NCBI GenBank assembly: GCA_033032865.1
Contig: JAWHQI010000277.1
Coordinates: 2,512,501-2,576,500, forward strand
Origin: Dactylorhiza incarnata
Taxonomy: Eukaryota; Streptophyta; Magnoliopsida; Asparagales; Orchidaceae
Direction of reading: 5' to 3'
Length of the DNA: 64,000 nucleotides
A program made the translations under genes and the position numbers. Position 1 is the first letter of the stretch; every line of letters begins with the position of its first letter. The notes beneath the pieces were generated by a model. That model worked only from the letters and a program-made list of their open reading frames with translations, was not told where the DNA came from and did not search any database. This document shows, piece after piece, positions 19,393 through 29,525 of this stretch.

Positions 19393-20436
19393 ACGGGTTA
19401 GCCACACTCTTAGAGATCGAATAAGGGTTATAAGTCAATATCCTCTCAAGCTAAAAGGACCTACTCGGTCCGATCGAGCGGGTGTTGTAACAAAAGAGAT
19501 CTACTGAAAACTAACGATTCGGAAAAGGTAGATCTCTCTCAACAAAAAGAAAATGAGGTTCGCCAACCCTCCCGAAATTAAATAAATCAAGATAAATAAC
19601 AAAAATCGATTGAAGAAAAAACCACGATTAAATCAACGTTATCGATGACAATGCTAAAGTTAATCCACCACAAGATCAATCTAGAGGGAAACTCACAAAA
19701 GATAGAGATTTTGTTACCCCGCTCGAAAATAGATTCTCCAAAGTACAATCGCTCTTCAACGATCCCACCAGAGTTGCGCCAAATGGAGAGAAACTCATCC
19801 GCCTTCCTCGCTTCACGCTGGAGATGATTTCCCCGAAGACACGGAGCCTTTGCCCTTGGCCGAAATCCGTCAATAGGCGGAAATCTAGGGTTGGCAGAAA
19901 TCCTTCAAGGGAGGTGGGGAAGGTAGTCTTCGTTTTGCAAGGTAGTAGAGGGGAGGAGGGAGAGATGTGGTAGAGATTAGACAAGTGGAAGAAGAGGAGG
20001 AGAGGGGCCGAAATTTTCAAGGGGAAGAAGAAGGGGGGGGGGGGGAGAGGAGAAAGAGAGAGAGAAAGAGGGGGAAATCCAATTTTAGGGTTTTCTTTAC
20101 ATTCACTTACCAAATCCTTCTACAACATGGCCTTATATAAGGCTTACAAACATCCGGGCTATATGCAGCCCAATTTAAATAAAATGAAAGATTTGGCTAA
20201 ACGCAGGCCAAAATGAAATTGTCTCAAATTAAAACAATGCAACAAGGAAATACATAAATATAAGTAAACATTTTAATTATTAAATATGAGTCTTGCGCCG
20301 AGGGCGGAGGTTGTAGAGTCGATCACAAAGGTCGCCACTGCGCCGCAAGTCTTTGGATGGAGAGGGCGAAAGATCTTCCGCAAACGTGTTGGCTCCATAA
20401 TCATCAACATGTTGGGGTTCTTAGTCTCCATCAATC
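19393..20436 (-). repeat. Reina-type chromovirus 3' LTR
   Basis: On the minus strand the polypurine tract GAGCGGGGGAGGAT is followed by TGATGGAGACTAAGAACC. A TATA box (CTTATATAAGGCC) sits near 20,131-20,143. The transcribed part contains a long CT-rich leader and a GGCGCAACTCTGGTGGG block. The left boundary near 19,393 (TGCTAACG on the plus strand) is a best guess. Confidence 0.5.
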
Positions 20437-20464
20437 CTCCCCCGCTCAAAAGCACCCATCACCG

Positions 20465-21182
20465 ATGAGTTGGCTTGAGATACCGGCGCAGAAGAGCATC
20501 ATCCAAAAGAGCCACCTCCGATTCTGGTAGCCAAGAGTCATCAGAGGCTGGACGATCATGCCACCTTATCAAGTAGCGGCGAACGTCGCCATGTGGAGAA
20601 GTAAGCACTTCATCTTTAAGGATCCTGTCAGGCAAAAAATGGTCTTGGGAAACCTTGGAAAAGCATTAGTCAAAGAAGGAGAAAAAGTTTATACATCAAC
20701 ATTCAACGTATCTCCAGTGGAAACCGATGGAGAGAGCGATCCAGTGACAAGCTCACCCCCCAACCCATTAGAGGATTCAGTGGAAATAAACGGAGAGGCA
20801 GATATTTCAAGTGGTGTGGAAACATATGACGTTAAATCCGAAACATTAAAAATATGGGATATACCCAATCAGTGGGTAACTCCAAAAGATATGTGTTTTC
20901 TCCTCATTTCTTTAAAATTCGAAAAGGGTCGGTTCGCCGATTCGCCAACTTCTTTATGGTGCCCGAAGGCATCCGTTCAGGGATGAGCCGCACCAAGACT
21001 AAATCACCAATATTAAAGTGAGATGCTCTTCTATGTAAGTTAGCATGAGATTGATAAGATGCATATTGTGTGGTTAACGTTTCATTAACGTGCTTATGTA
21101 AATTGTGAGCATGAGAGGCGAACTCTTGTGCAAAATGACTTGACTTATAGGATGGAGGTAACAGAATCAAGTTAAGTGGCAC
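20465..21182 (-). pseudogene. Chromovirus integrase C-terminus and chromodomain
   Basis: Translates to HKHVNETLTTQYASYQSHAN and FNIGDLVLVRLIPERMPSG, the usual C-terminal integrase and linker of chromoviruses. After frame changes comes a stretch with DVRRYLIRWHDRPASDDSW, a chromodomain with its conserved aromatic and charged residues (YLIRW, W near the end). The chromodomain targets integration to modified chromatin in this lineage. At least two frame breaks lie between the blocks. Confidence 0.65.
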
Positions 21183-21338
21183 ATGTGCCTAATAGTCGTG
21201 CACGATTTCATTAGGCGAAAGACCCGTTGATCTATTTTTTTGAGCTATTGTATGCTAACTGAGCATGAGGAAGGAGTAAGTCCCATGTTCCCTTGTGGTC
21301 ACCCACAAGACATCGAAGTAAACTACCCAATTTTTTGT

Positions 21339-22684
21339 TTACCACTCCTGTTTGCCCATCCGTCTGTGGATGGTAGGCCGAAGAAAATAAGAGTTTGGTG
21401 CACATAAGCTTTCAAGGGTCTTCCAAAAATAACTAGTAAATTTTACGTCCATATCAGTCACTATTGTCTTGGGGACGCCCCGATGTCCAACGACCTCTTT
21501 AAAATATAATTTGACGACATGTGATGCATCATTGGTGTTGTTACAAGCAATAAAATAAGCGGGTACGGCACACGGACTCTTACTATGACGGATTAACCCT
21601 TTCTTTAATAAATCAGAAATTTGAGTTTGCAACTCTAAGTGTGCGGAAGGGTTTAACCGATAGTGAGGAAGGTTAGGTAACGAGGAACCCAGAATGAAGT
21701 CTATCGCATGTTGGATGTCCCGAAAGGGTAATATGGATGGTAACTCGTTCGGATACACATCCCTAAACTCTTCTAAGAGTTTCCTTAACGCTGGCGGTAA
21801 GCTCTCTAAAGTAGACACATCTTCCTTGACTTTTAAGCAAACTAACGCATACATGACACCATCCAAAAAGGTATTACGCGTGAACTCCTTCTTACCTATC
21901 AGACTTAATGCTTGCTTTTCCACCGTGACAATCGTGTCCTTAGAGGGGACAGTAGGATCCTTAGGCGGAGTGGGTTTTAAAATAATGGTCTTGCCATTAA
22001 ATTTGAACTCGTAGGTGTTAGCTCGCCCCAAGTGAGTAACATCATGGTCGTAAAGCCATGGGCGTCCTAACAGAACATGGCAGGCATCCATGTGGATGAC
22101 GTCACACGAAACCTTTTCAGCATAAGCCTTGATGGTAAGGGGAACCAAGCAACGCTTCGAAACCTTTAGGGATGTCTTATTCACCCAAGCAACCTTATAT
22201 GGGTGGGGGTGAGGTTCGGTGGTTAACAACATCTGTGACACCGCATTTTCCGAAATCACATTCATACAACTTCTGCTATTAATAATCAACTTACACCACT
22301 TCTCTCCGCTCTTGAAATTTAAAGAGAAAATATTCATCCTATTCCAATCATCCGAGACACGAGGAGTAGCCAAAATACACCTCATCACCATCATATTAAC
22401 ATCATCCTCTAAATCGTTAGGCACTCCTTTCGATTCAGGTTCTTCCCCGGCCTCATACACAAGCTCGGCGGACTCAGACGAAGTATCTAAAAGGTCTAGG
22501 GGCTTGGTAGGGCATTCACTAGCATAATGACCCTGAATTCCACAAGCAAAACAAGTTGCATTCATTTTGCTAATCCTGCCCACGGGCACTCTCTCACCAG
22601 TTGGGTTTCTTATATTCCTAGCCGTAATGACAACAGAATTCGAGTCAACTGATCGGAACTTACCCTTATCCTTATGGGTGGATG

Positions 22685-22721
<37 letters not shown>

Positions 22722-22799
22722 CCTAAGATGGACCTTCTCTTCTGGAACGAACGTGTTTTGGACTTGAGAGTGTTGTGTTCTCAATATCCAAGGCGGCAT
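21339..22799 (-). pseudogene. Chromovirus gag end, protease, RT start fused to integrase
   Basis: 486 codons on the minus strand. A CCHC knuckle reads CFACGIQGHYASEC. A protease-like block follows (LIINSRSCMNVIS, where D-S/T-G is expected, so the active site is altered). The RT N-terminal text DFILGSSLPNLPHYRLNP runs to KSPCAVPAYF. From there the frame passes directly into integrase text (VVKLYFKEVVGHRGVPKTIV, TDMDVKF). RT palm, YVDD and RNase H are absent through one large in-frame deletion near 21,545. The product cannot support reverse transcription. Confidence 0.75.
22686..22720 (+). repeat. 35-base poly-G tract
   Basis: An uninterrupted run of about 35 G on the plus strand, coding poly-proline in the minus-strand chromovirus frame. 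Such a run can form G-quadruplexes and is a common site of length error in sequencing. Confidence 0.9.
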
Positions 22800-22911
22800 T
22801 AAAGGTGGTGTTTATATCAGTAAGACCACAACGTATGAGTTTACCCTGAATGTCGGGGTTAAGCCCCTTACGAAACCGTGAGAGGGTGATCTCAGGCATC
22901 TCCTTAACATC

Positions 22912-23544
22912 TCACCTGACCATCATGTCCTTAAGAAGGCCCATGTATTCAGCAACCGACCTATTCCCTTGTCTTAAGGTAGCTAATTCATCAAACATCT
23001 GTGTTCGATGGTACGCAGGGACGTACTGCTCTGTAAACATGGCTTTCATGCCTGCCCAACCAATTGGAGGTAAATCATTCACCGCACCTAGACGTCGTTC
23101 CTCATTCAACCAAAACATCTTAGCCCTGCCTAACAGTTTCATCCTCGCAACTCGCACCTTTTCCACGTCGGTCAGATTGTGCCACTCAAAGTAGCACTCT
23201 ATTTTCATAACCCAGTCTAAGAAAACTCGGGGTTCACCCAATCCATCGTACGATGGGGGTTTGACCCGGACGGCCCTAGTGATATCAAACTCGTACGGTG
23301 CTCGCGGCACAGGTTCATTATTATTATGATTATTATCATTCCCTTCATCACGCTGGCGGGCTGCATGAAATTGGGGAGCCGTGCGATTTAATCTCAATTC
23401 GTGGAGCATCTCCCTAATGTCCGTCAACTGATTAGTAAACTCATGGCGGAGTTCATCAATCGTTGTTGGACCGTGACCCATGTCCCGCTCATCCACCATA
23501 TGGGAGGAGGACGTGGTATACTCCGTGCCAAGTCTCGTGCGCAT
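22912..23544 (-). CDS. Chromovirus gag, N-terminal part
   Basis: 210 codons starting MRTRLGTEY. Contains FLDWVMKIECYFEWHNLTDV, KVRVARMKLLGRAKMFW and MFTEQYVPAYHRTQMFDELA, the retrotransposon gag fold of Ty3 chromoviruses. It would normally continue into the zinc knuckle now in the frame ending at 22,799. About 110 bp separate the two, with at least one break. Acts as the capsid precursor. Confidence 0.7.
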   Translation of the reverse strand: MRTRLGTEYTTSSSHMVDERDMGHGPTTIDELRHEFTNQLTDIREMLHELRLNRTAPQFHAARQRDEGNDNNHNNNEPVPRAPYEFDITRAVRVKPPSYDGLGEPRVFLDWVMKIECYFEWHNLTDVEKVRVARMKLLGRAKMFWLNEERRLGAVNDLPPIGWAGMKAMFTEQYVPAYHRTQMFDELATLRQGNRSVAEYMGLLKDMMVR

Positions 23545-23690
23545 GTACTGATAGAAAATCGATTCTGACCTGACAAATTTTACGAAAGATAGATTTGTTC
23601 CCGCTTAATAACTAGGGTAAATAAAATATTTTTATATGAGAGAAGGATAACAAGATGATGATTACATATCATTATTTGTTCCTGATGAAT

Positions 23691-23706
23691 CACTGCTCTG
23701 ATACCA
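23691..23706 (-). other. Primer-binding site, initiator tRNA-Met
   Basis: TGGTATCAGAGCAGTG on the minus strand, about 150 bp before the gag ATG; preceded by GGTTTAACA, which should be the end of the 5' LTR. Confidence 0.75.
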
Positions 23707-23970
23707 TGTTAAACCAGACATTCCAAGAACTCAAGAACAATTGAGCAAAAAATGATCCTCTAGTACTCTGCTTTTCTCATTGCTTTTGGTTGAATCAATA
23801 ATAATAGATACGAGAGGAAGAGGCTCTGCTCTTTATACAGGAATTGAGCAAAGTAAATAAAACTGAAAAGAAACTAACTTAGTCAAAACAATTTTTTTTA
23901 AATTACAGAAATGCCATTTATATAGTTTAACAATTTCGCAACACCGAGATCAATTTCAACAAGAACATAG

Positions 23971-23990
23971 AGCGAGCGAGCGAGCGAGCG

Positions 23991-24032
<42 letters not shown>
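23971..24032. repeat. (GAGC)n(GA)n microsatellite
   Basis: About seven GAGC units followed by roughly 17 GA units. Confidence 0.9.
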
Positions 24033-24043
<11 letters not shown>

Positions 24044-24442
24044 CCAAAGTGTCTGCACAAGCAATGGCGAGAGGGAGATGAAGAGAGATCTTTTGATAAT
24101 AATTATTCTTTTGACGTAGCAACAATTCATTTCTATTATCTAAATATATAAATTGAACGGTCATTGATAGGTTGATTGTGAATATAAGACTAGTTATTAA
24201 TTAATAAATGTGTGTGTATATGCATAGATAAGATCTATGTATATATACGAGAGATGGGGCCCGTGCGACCGCGAACGTGCCCCAGCCGTGACAGTGCAAC
24301 GATGTGACAACACTCGCCGCTCGCAACCCTCGATGACAGTCGTTCCGGGGGGACTGTAATCGTGCGCTCTGGAGCTGCGAGTGGTGAGAGTTCGTCGCGT
24401 TGTCACACTATTGCGTCCGCACGGGCCCTGATAAATTGACTC

Positions 24443-24477
<35 letters not shown>

Positions 24478-24560
24478 CGCGTGTGTGCGTGCGTGCGTGC
24501 GTGCGTGTGTGCGTGCGTGTGTGCGTGCGTGCGTGTGCGCGTGTGTGCGCGTGTGTGTGG
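24443..24560. repeat. (GT)n/(GTGC)n microsatellite
   Basis: About 118 bp of alternating GT, GC and GTGC units, a purine-pyrimidine alternation that could adopt Z-DNA. Confidence 0.9.
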
Positions 24561-25002
24561 TGACAGACATGGAGCTCTGCCCCTACGACTAACCACGACA
24601 GTACGCTGACTGTGAAAGTACCACGATTGTGACAGTACCCCGAGCGCGACAGGCACGGGGCTCTGCCCATCTCAATTAATTAATAAAGTTTAAAATAAAC
24701 ACATTATTAATTAATTAATGCGGAAAATAGTTATACACTATTTTTCAATTTTTGTTAAAAAATCTTATCGTTATTCATATATTATTAATTTTGCATCGTT
24801 ACTTTAATAAATTAAATTAATTAGTTCTCATTGTTACTTTTTAAATCAACTTTAATAAATTTTACATGCCTAATGGTAGCCTATGATAGTAGGTATATGA
24901 GCTACACTAAAACCTTTTTCAATTTTATAAATTTTAATTATTATTTTAAATTTACTACTTAAATAGGCATTGCATTTTTATAAATAAATAAATTATAATA
25001 TA

Positions 25003-25772
25003 TGTTAGAGCCCGGATACCGGTCCAACTATGTTCGAGACTTGGAGAGTAGCTTGAGTTACTTCTCTCTTCATCGGACCCCTTTGTCTAAGTGTTTTGAG
25101 CTAAGAACTGACCCTCATCGGTTGAAAGGTAGCTTCCTAAGAATGACCCACTGGCTGCAGCGAGGAGGTCCCGCCACTAACCCGGAAATCTCACCTGATT
25201 TCCCCTCCCAAAAACCAGAAGCTGAGCCTGTCTCAGACAGCACGAAGAAGACAGCACAAGCTCTCTCAGGGGGGTGGATATGTGCTGATCTGAGACATAA
25301 TGAGTCATATTTATAGGCAAACTCTCCAAAGGGTAAGATGGTCCTAAGAAGCCTGCGGATAGCTTCCTCCGCCTTAACCAGATTACTACATGCAGACCAA
25401 AGTGGTCTGCGAACAGCCCCTCGCGCCTTTTCGCATACACTAACCGCACCCCCTGCTGGTCTGCGGATAGTGAGGGAGGGTTGATGAGCCGGGGTGACCC
25501 GTGCTCGCCCCCTCCCTCCCGAAGACTGCGGCCGAGGCGACTAGGTCCAGACCTACTCGCCAAGGGTGGGCTCTCCTGAGGCGATCTCGTCTTAGACCAG
25601 ACCTACTCGCCTCGCCCTGGATAAAGGGGAGCTTGACACGCTGGACGCGACAGGGAAGGGTGTATTCGCTTCCTACCCTGGGTGAGTAAGACCGTCTCGG
25701 ATCTACTCGCTGAGGGGTGCTGATCTACTTGCCGAGACCTACCGGCCTACTCGCCGAGTACGGGTTGTACAC
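25003..25772 (-). repeat. TAT-2 3' LTR
   Basis: 770 bp. On the minus strand it starts TGTACAACCCGTACTCGG after the polypurine tract AAAGAGCGGGGATT and ends at GGGCTCTAACA. It is relatively GC-rich and carries repeated CTACTCGCC words. Confidence 0.75.
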
Positions 25773-25860
25773 AATCCCCGCTCTTTACGAGCTCGCTAGA
25801 GATCGGAAAGAAGAGTTCAACCCCTTATTCGGCGAGGTCACGCGCTGGCTGGCTCTTCCT

Positions 25861-25870
25861 CTATAAATAG
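25861..25870 (+). promoter_or_regulatory. TATA box of TAT-2 coiled-coil gene
   Basis: CTATAAATAG about 40 bp before the ATG at 25,904. It lies between the LTR and the gene, with the same layout as in TAT-1 and TAT-E. Confidence 0.65.
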
Positions 25871-25903
25871 AGTGGGGGTGCGCCTTCCATCCCATATGTT
25901 GAA

Positions 25904-26773
25904 ATGTCCTCCAAGGGGGGTCTTCCGCGGCCGCCAACCGGGGGCTCGTTGATGACGAGCCTGAGGTTGTCGCCGACCTCGACATCATTGGAGAGTTCCT
26001 GACGCCTCGCCCTCCTGGTTCTGCGAGGAAGAAGAAGTCCAAGCGGAAGAGAGCCAACCCTGAGCCACGCGAGAAATCCTCCACAGATCCGGAATCTACG
26101 GCTATATGCGGACCCTTGCTTGGGAAAGTGATTACCTCGCCCATCCATGAAGAGCTCGACTCATCTCATCAGCAGGGCGAGGGCGAGGTCGAAATCACAA
26201 CGGGTGGGCTCGAGGAGGCGAGGCTACCTCCAGTAGATCTGGGCGCCCCGCTGCTTCCTCCAGTTCGTCCAGCCATAATACCTGGTAAGGGTACTATCTT
26301 CTCTCCCAATTAGGCTGAATTTGTACTGACCCCTTGTTATCTGCAGTGCTTCCTACCCGCTCGGTTCAGCCTGGTCAACTCGGCGCGACGCTGTCGGTGG
26401 GTCTAGGGACCGCGTCCTCCTCGGCCCCAAGGCAGGTTTTGGCCCTCTTTCCTCCTCCCTTGCAGTCGCCTCTTCAGCAGTCTGGGGTAGGCCAGCCTGC
26501 CCGCCCAATTACCGGGGGGGAAATCTTTGGTGATAGGCCCCTTATCCGGAGGGACTGGCGTGGTCCTCCGCTTGTCTGCCTCTACCGTGGGAGAGGCCTC
26601 CTTATTGGAAGAGCACATCCGTCGAGGCGAGGATCACATCAGACAAAGTGAGGAGAGTCTGGAGCAGGCCCGCGAAGACCTGCGAGCAGCTCGCGACATC
26701 ACTTGGAGAGCTCGCCACCCCCAGCGCGCGCGTCGCCTGGGTCGCGGTCTGCGGTGCCGCGGTGGAGCTCCTT
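25904..26773 (+). pseudogene. TAT-2 accessory gene 1, coiled-coil protein
   Basis: The ATG at 25,904 is followed by a G-run (25,915-25,920) after which the long open frame continues in another phase, so a 1-nt indel separates start and body. Exon 1 encodes an acidic then Lys/Arg-rich segment (SARKKKSKRKRANPEPRE, a likely nuclear localisation signal). A 61-nt GT-AG intron lies at 26,285-26,345. Exon 2 is Pro-rich, then shifts frame near a G-run at 26,514-26,520. It ends in a coiled coil (LLEEHIRRGEDHIRQSEESL, then EQAREDLRAAR). No enzyme motif is seen. Confidence 0.6.
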
Positions 26774-27067
26774 AGGCTGTATTCCCCATTTTGATGTGTT
26801 TCACTATTATTTGACGCTTGATATGTAAAAGCACTCGCGACCTCCCGGGTCCCTGTAATGTGCAGGCGATATTTTTGTATGTCTTTTGTGTACTCGCGCT
26901 ATGCGCTTAGAGAATTTCTATTAAAGACCTTTCGTACTCGCGCTACGTGTTTCCTTTGTGTTAGGGTCGCTGCCTTTTACCCGCGCGCTGTTGAACTTGC
27001 TACTCGCGTAGGCGTACTCGCATAGGTAGTTGTTCTGTTCGCGTGCGACCAGGCCGGGGTGGCGGGG

Positions 27068-27082
27068 TCTATAAATAGAGGG
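27068..27082 (+). promoter_or_regulatory. TATA box of TAT-2 Transposase_28-like gene
   Basis: TCTATAAATAGAGGG, about 110 bp before the ATG at 27,187, the same spacing as in TAT-1. Several TACTCGC words precede it (26,890-27,030). Confidence 0.65.
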
Positions 27083-27186
27083 TCCTCCAGAGTGGGTGGG
27101 TATGCTCCCATACCCCCTCCCCCCCCCCCCCCAAGCACTTTCTTCGAATCCTGTCCGCTAGACCTCCCCCCTACTCGCCACTCGCC

Positions 27187-29054
27187 ATGGTGAAAGAGCC
27201 ATCCGAGGACGGGTGCGCCTTTTGCGTCCGCAACTTCCGAGCACACAATTTCCCCAGCTCGCAGACTCTGGGCGAGGATCTAGCGGACGTCGAGAACCGA
27301 TACCTGCCACCTGGCTATACAGTGAGGCGGCCAGCCCCCGGTGAGTTCCTCAACATGCTCTACGACGGGGAACTCGCCATCCCTTTGGCCCATTTCCAGG
27401 TGGGGTTGAGGCTGCCCCTATGGCCTAAGGTGCGCCAGGTCCTTCGATACTTCGGGATGATCCCCGCGCAGTTCAACCCCAACGCGATCAGCGTCTTGGT
27501 CTCCTACGCCTACTACTTGCGTGAAGAGATGATCGAGTTCAACCTTTCTGCTTTCCGCAAGGTTCTAACCCTGAAGGCGACTAGCGACGGCACCATGTTC
27601 TTCACCAGCGTGTGCGTCAAGGTTGCCGAGACGCTCAACAAGGTCCATCACTGGACCGATAAATTCGTCCTGGTGCGAGGCGACTTAGGGAACATTCCCT
27701 TCGCCCCAATCCAGAAGGCAGAGACGGAGTACAGGCCGCCTCGCCTGAAAGGGGAGGCGCTGGATTTGTATCTTTTCCTGAAGGACAAGGTCATGGACGT
27801 GGTCTTCCTGCGGCGAGGTGTGGATTAGCTCGCCTTCGTGAATCCTAGAGCGGGTAAGTCCTGGGTAGTACTCGTCGCGCTCCCCCCTCCCTGATCCTCT
27901 GCTCTTCGTAGGGATCTGAGTTAATAGTCATATTTCCTTGCAGGCGAGCGCGCCATACCCACCTGTCCCCCTTGCGATGCCTCACGACGTCGATCAAGAG
28001 AGTCCCACCCCGAGGGAGCCCTTGAAGGGGCGGTGGTTTCGGTGGACAGCAGGACGCCCCCGCCGACGGACAAGGGGAAGGGTCGAGTTGACCCCGAGAC
28101 TGCCTCGGCCAGCGAGCCAAGGCGAAAGAAGCAGAAGACGAGGAGATCCTCTCGCCCCCCGGCGAGCCCGCCCCCAGAACCCTCGTCGCACATGAATTTC
28201 GGGTTGGGGATGAGGAGCTAGGACTCTAAAGGTAACCTGCTGCTGATATGGGACCACGAGGCAAATAGGGTCGTGGTGAGCTCGCTCCTCCCCTCCTGGG
28301 AGGATTTCGAGGAGGTAGGAGACCAGGCGTATAACTTGTTTTACGGGTTATATGGTCGCGAAGATGCCGAAGTGCTCGTTGAGGCTCCTATCCGCGAGCT
28401 AGCCAACCTCACTAGCCGCTCCGCCCTCCGCACAGCCGAGCTGGCTCACCAGACTGCGCGGCGGGGGCTTCAATCGAACAAGCGGCTTCGCGAACTGGGC
28501 GCCGCCCATAGGGAGCTGAAGGAGAAACTGGAGGCAGCGGAGGAAGATCTTATCGGGTTCAAGGCTAAGGAGGCCATTCCCCCCGAGGTGTGTGTCCTTA
28601 TTTGCTTCCTTCTTACTCGTTGGCCGGCTTTGTTGCCCGACCTTCTCTAATGCAGGAATCCACCGTCGCGCTGGTGACGCGGGTCTCTGAGCTAGAGGCG
28701 CAGCTGGCCGCCTCGCAGCGGGAAGCCAACTATCTGGGGACTCGCCCAGCCGAGGTGGAATCGGAGATAGCTGAGCTCCGACATCCCAGCAGAGGGGAGT
28801 CGTCCACAGCTCCACAACTCCTTCACTTCACACCGGCTCAGGTCGCCGAGACACGCAGGCAGCTGGCCATCAAGACGGCGGTGTTTACACGGGAGTGACT
28901 CCGGCGACGATTCCTTCTTACTGCGGAGGGGGTCAAAGTTGATCTCGCGGACCTTCTCCCGAAATTATATCGCAAGGCGGTGAGCACCATCCCGGCGAGA
29001 ACTCCAAGTGACGGCTCGTCTGGCGAATCGGAAGAGGATGACCAGGGCGAATAG
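27187..29054 (+). pseudogene. TAT-2 accessory gene 2, Transposase_28-like
   Basis: Starts MVKEPSEDGCAFCVRNF. Residues of about 45-140 (IPLAHFQVGLRLPLWPKV, VLRYFGMIPAQFNPNAIS, FNLSAFRKVL) form the Transposase_28-like domain. Introns are supported at 27,863-27,943 and 28,588-28,654 (GTGTGT to ATGCAG). The middle exon has a basic linker (EPRRKKQKTRRSSRPPA) and a second conserved block (SSLLPSWEDFEEVGDQAYNL, LYGRED, TARRGL), then a coiled coil. The end is acidic (SSGESEEDDQGE). In-frame stops at 27,826-27,828, 28,219-28,221 and 28,896-28,898 disable it. The role is unknown; the basic patch suggests nuclear action. Confidence 0.65.
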
Positions 29055-29525
29055 CTCGTTTTTCTATTTTGTAAGCCCTATAATAATATTTTCTTATGGG
29101 AATATTTTCGGCGTACTCACCCTTTCCGTTTGACTGGATGGGTGTACTCGCCATATTTTAGTCTGCTCGATCTTTCCTCTTCCCTTGTCGTAAATCTAGT
29201 CTGATGCATTTATTATTTTTTTTGCGACGCGCTCGCCTATGTAGTGTATTTGCGCCTAGGGGGTACTCGCTCATGGCGAGGGCTCGCGCGAGAGCTTTCC
29301 TCGCCTTGATCAGGTGCTCGTTTGTTTACGCCTTCGCGGAGTGTGAGGCGGTTAGAGCGTGCTTCTCGCCACCGGGTTCTCGCCTTCCTTCGTTAGGACT
29401 TCTCGCGAGATGGTTGGCGAATAGACGAGTAATTTCGATGGTCACGAGTCTAGGAGGTTTAAGATACTCGCCTCGCCTCCTCTTCCCTTATGAAATTGCT
29501 TTTTGGGGTTAACATTTAGTAGGGT
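29055..29525. other. Non-coding, GCGAG/CTCGC-rich spacer
   Basis: The region between the accessory gene and the minisatellite. Full of CTCGC and GCGAG words (for example TACTCGCTCATGGCGAGGGC), no convincing gene. It is the likely 3' UTR side of the accessory gene. Confidence 0.5.

Larger units (their letters stand above)
19393..23706 (-). mobile_element. Reina-type chromovirus, internally deleted
   Basis: Minus-strand order: primer-binding site (23,691-23,706), gag, zinc knuckle, protease, start of RT, integrase end, chromodomain, polypurine tract, 3' LTR. Most of RT, all of RNase H and the integrase N-terminus are deleted. The sequence next to the primer site (GGTTTAACA end) does not match the end of the 3' LTR, so the 5' LTR is replaced, truncated or of another origin. 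The element cuts TAT-1. Confidence 0.7.
23707..25002. other. AT-rich DNA with microsatellites; possible 5' LTR end
   Basis: 23,707-23,900, read on the minus strand, has a CTGTATAAAGAGC TATA-like box and may be a 5' LTR end. The rest has no gene. Purine GAGC/GA and GTGC microsatellites lie at 23,971-24,032 and 24,443-24,560. The open frames over them are low-complexity artefacts. Confidence 0.5.

Noticed and set aside
24197..24670. 157-codon frame rich in His/Thr/Ala/Arg
   Set aside because: It is the translation of the GTGC microsatellite; open in several frames and both strands.
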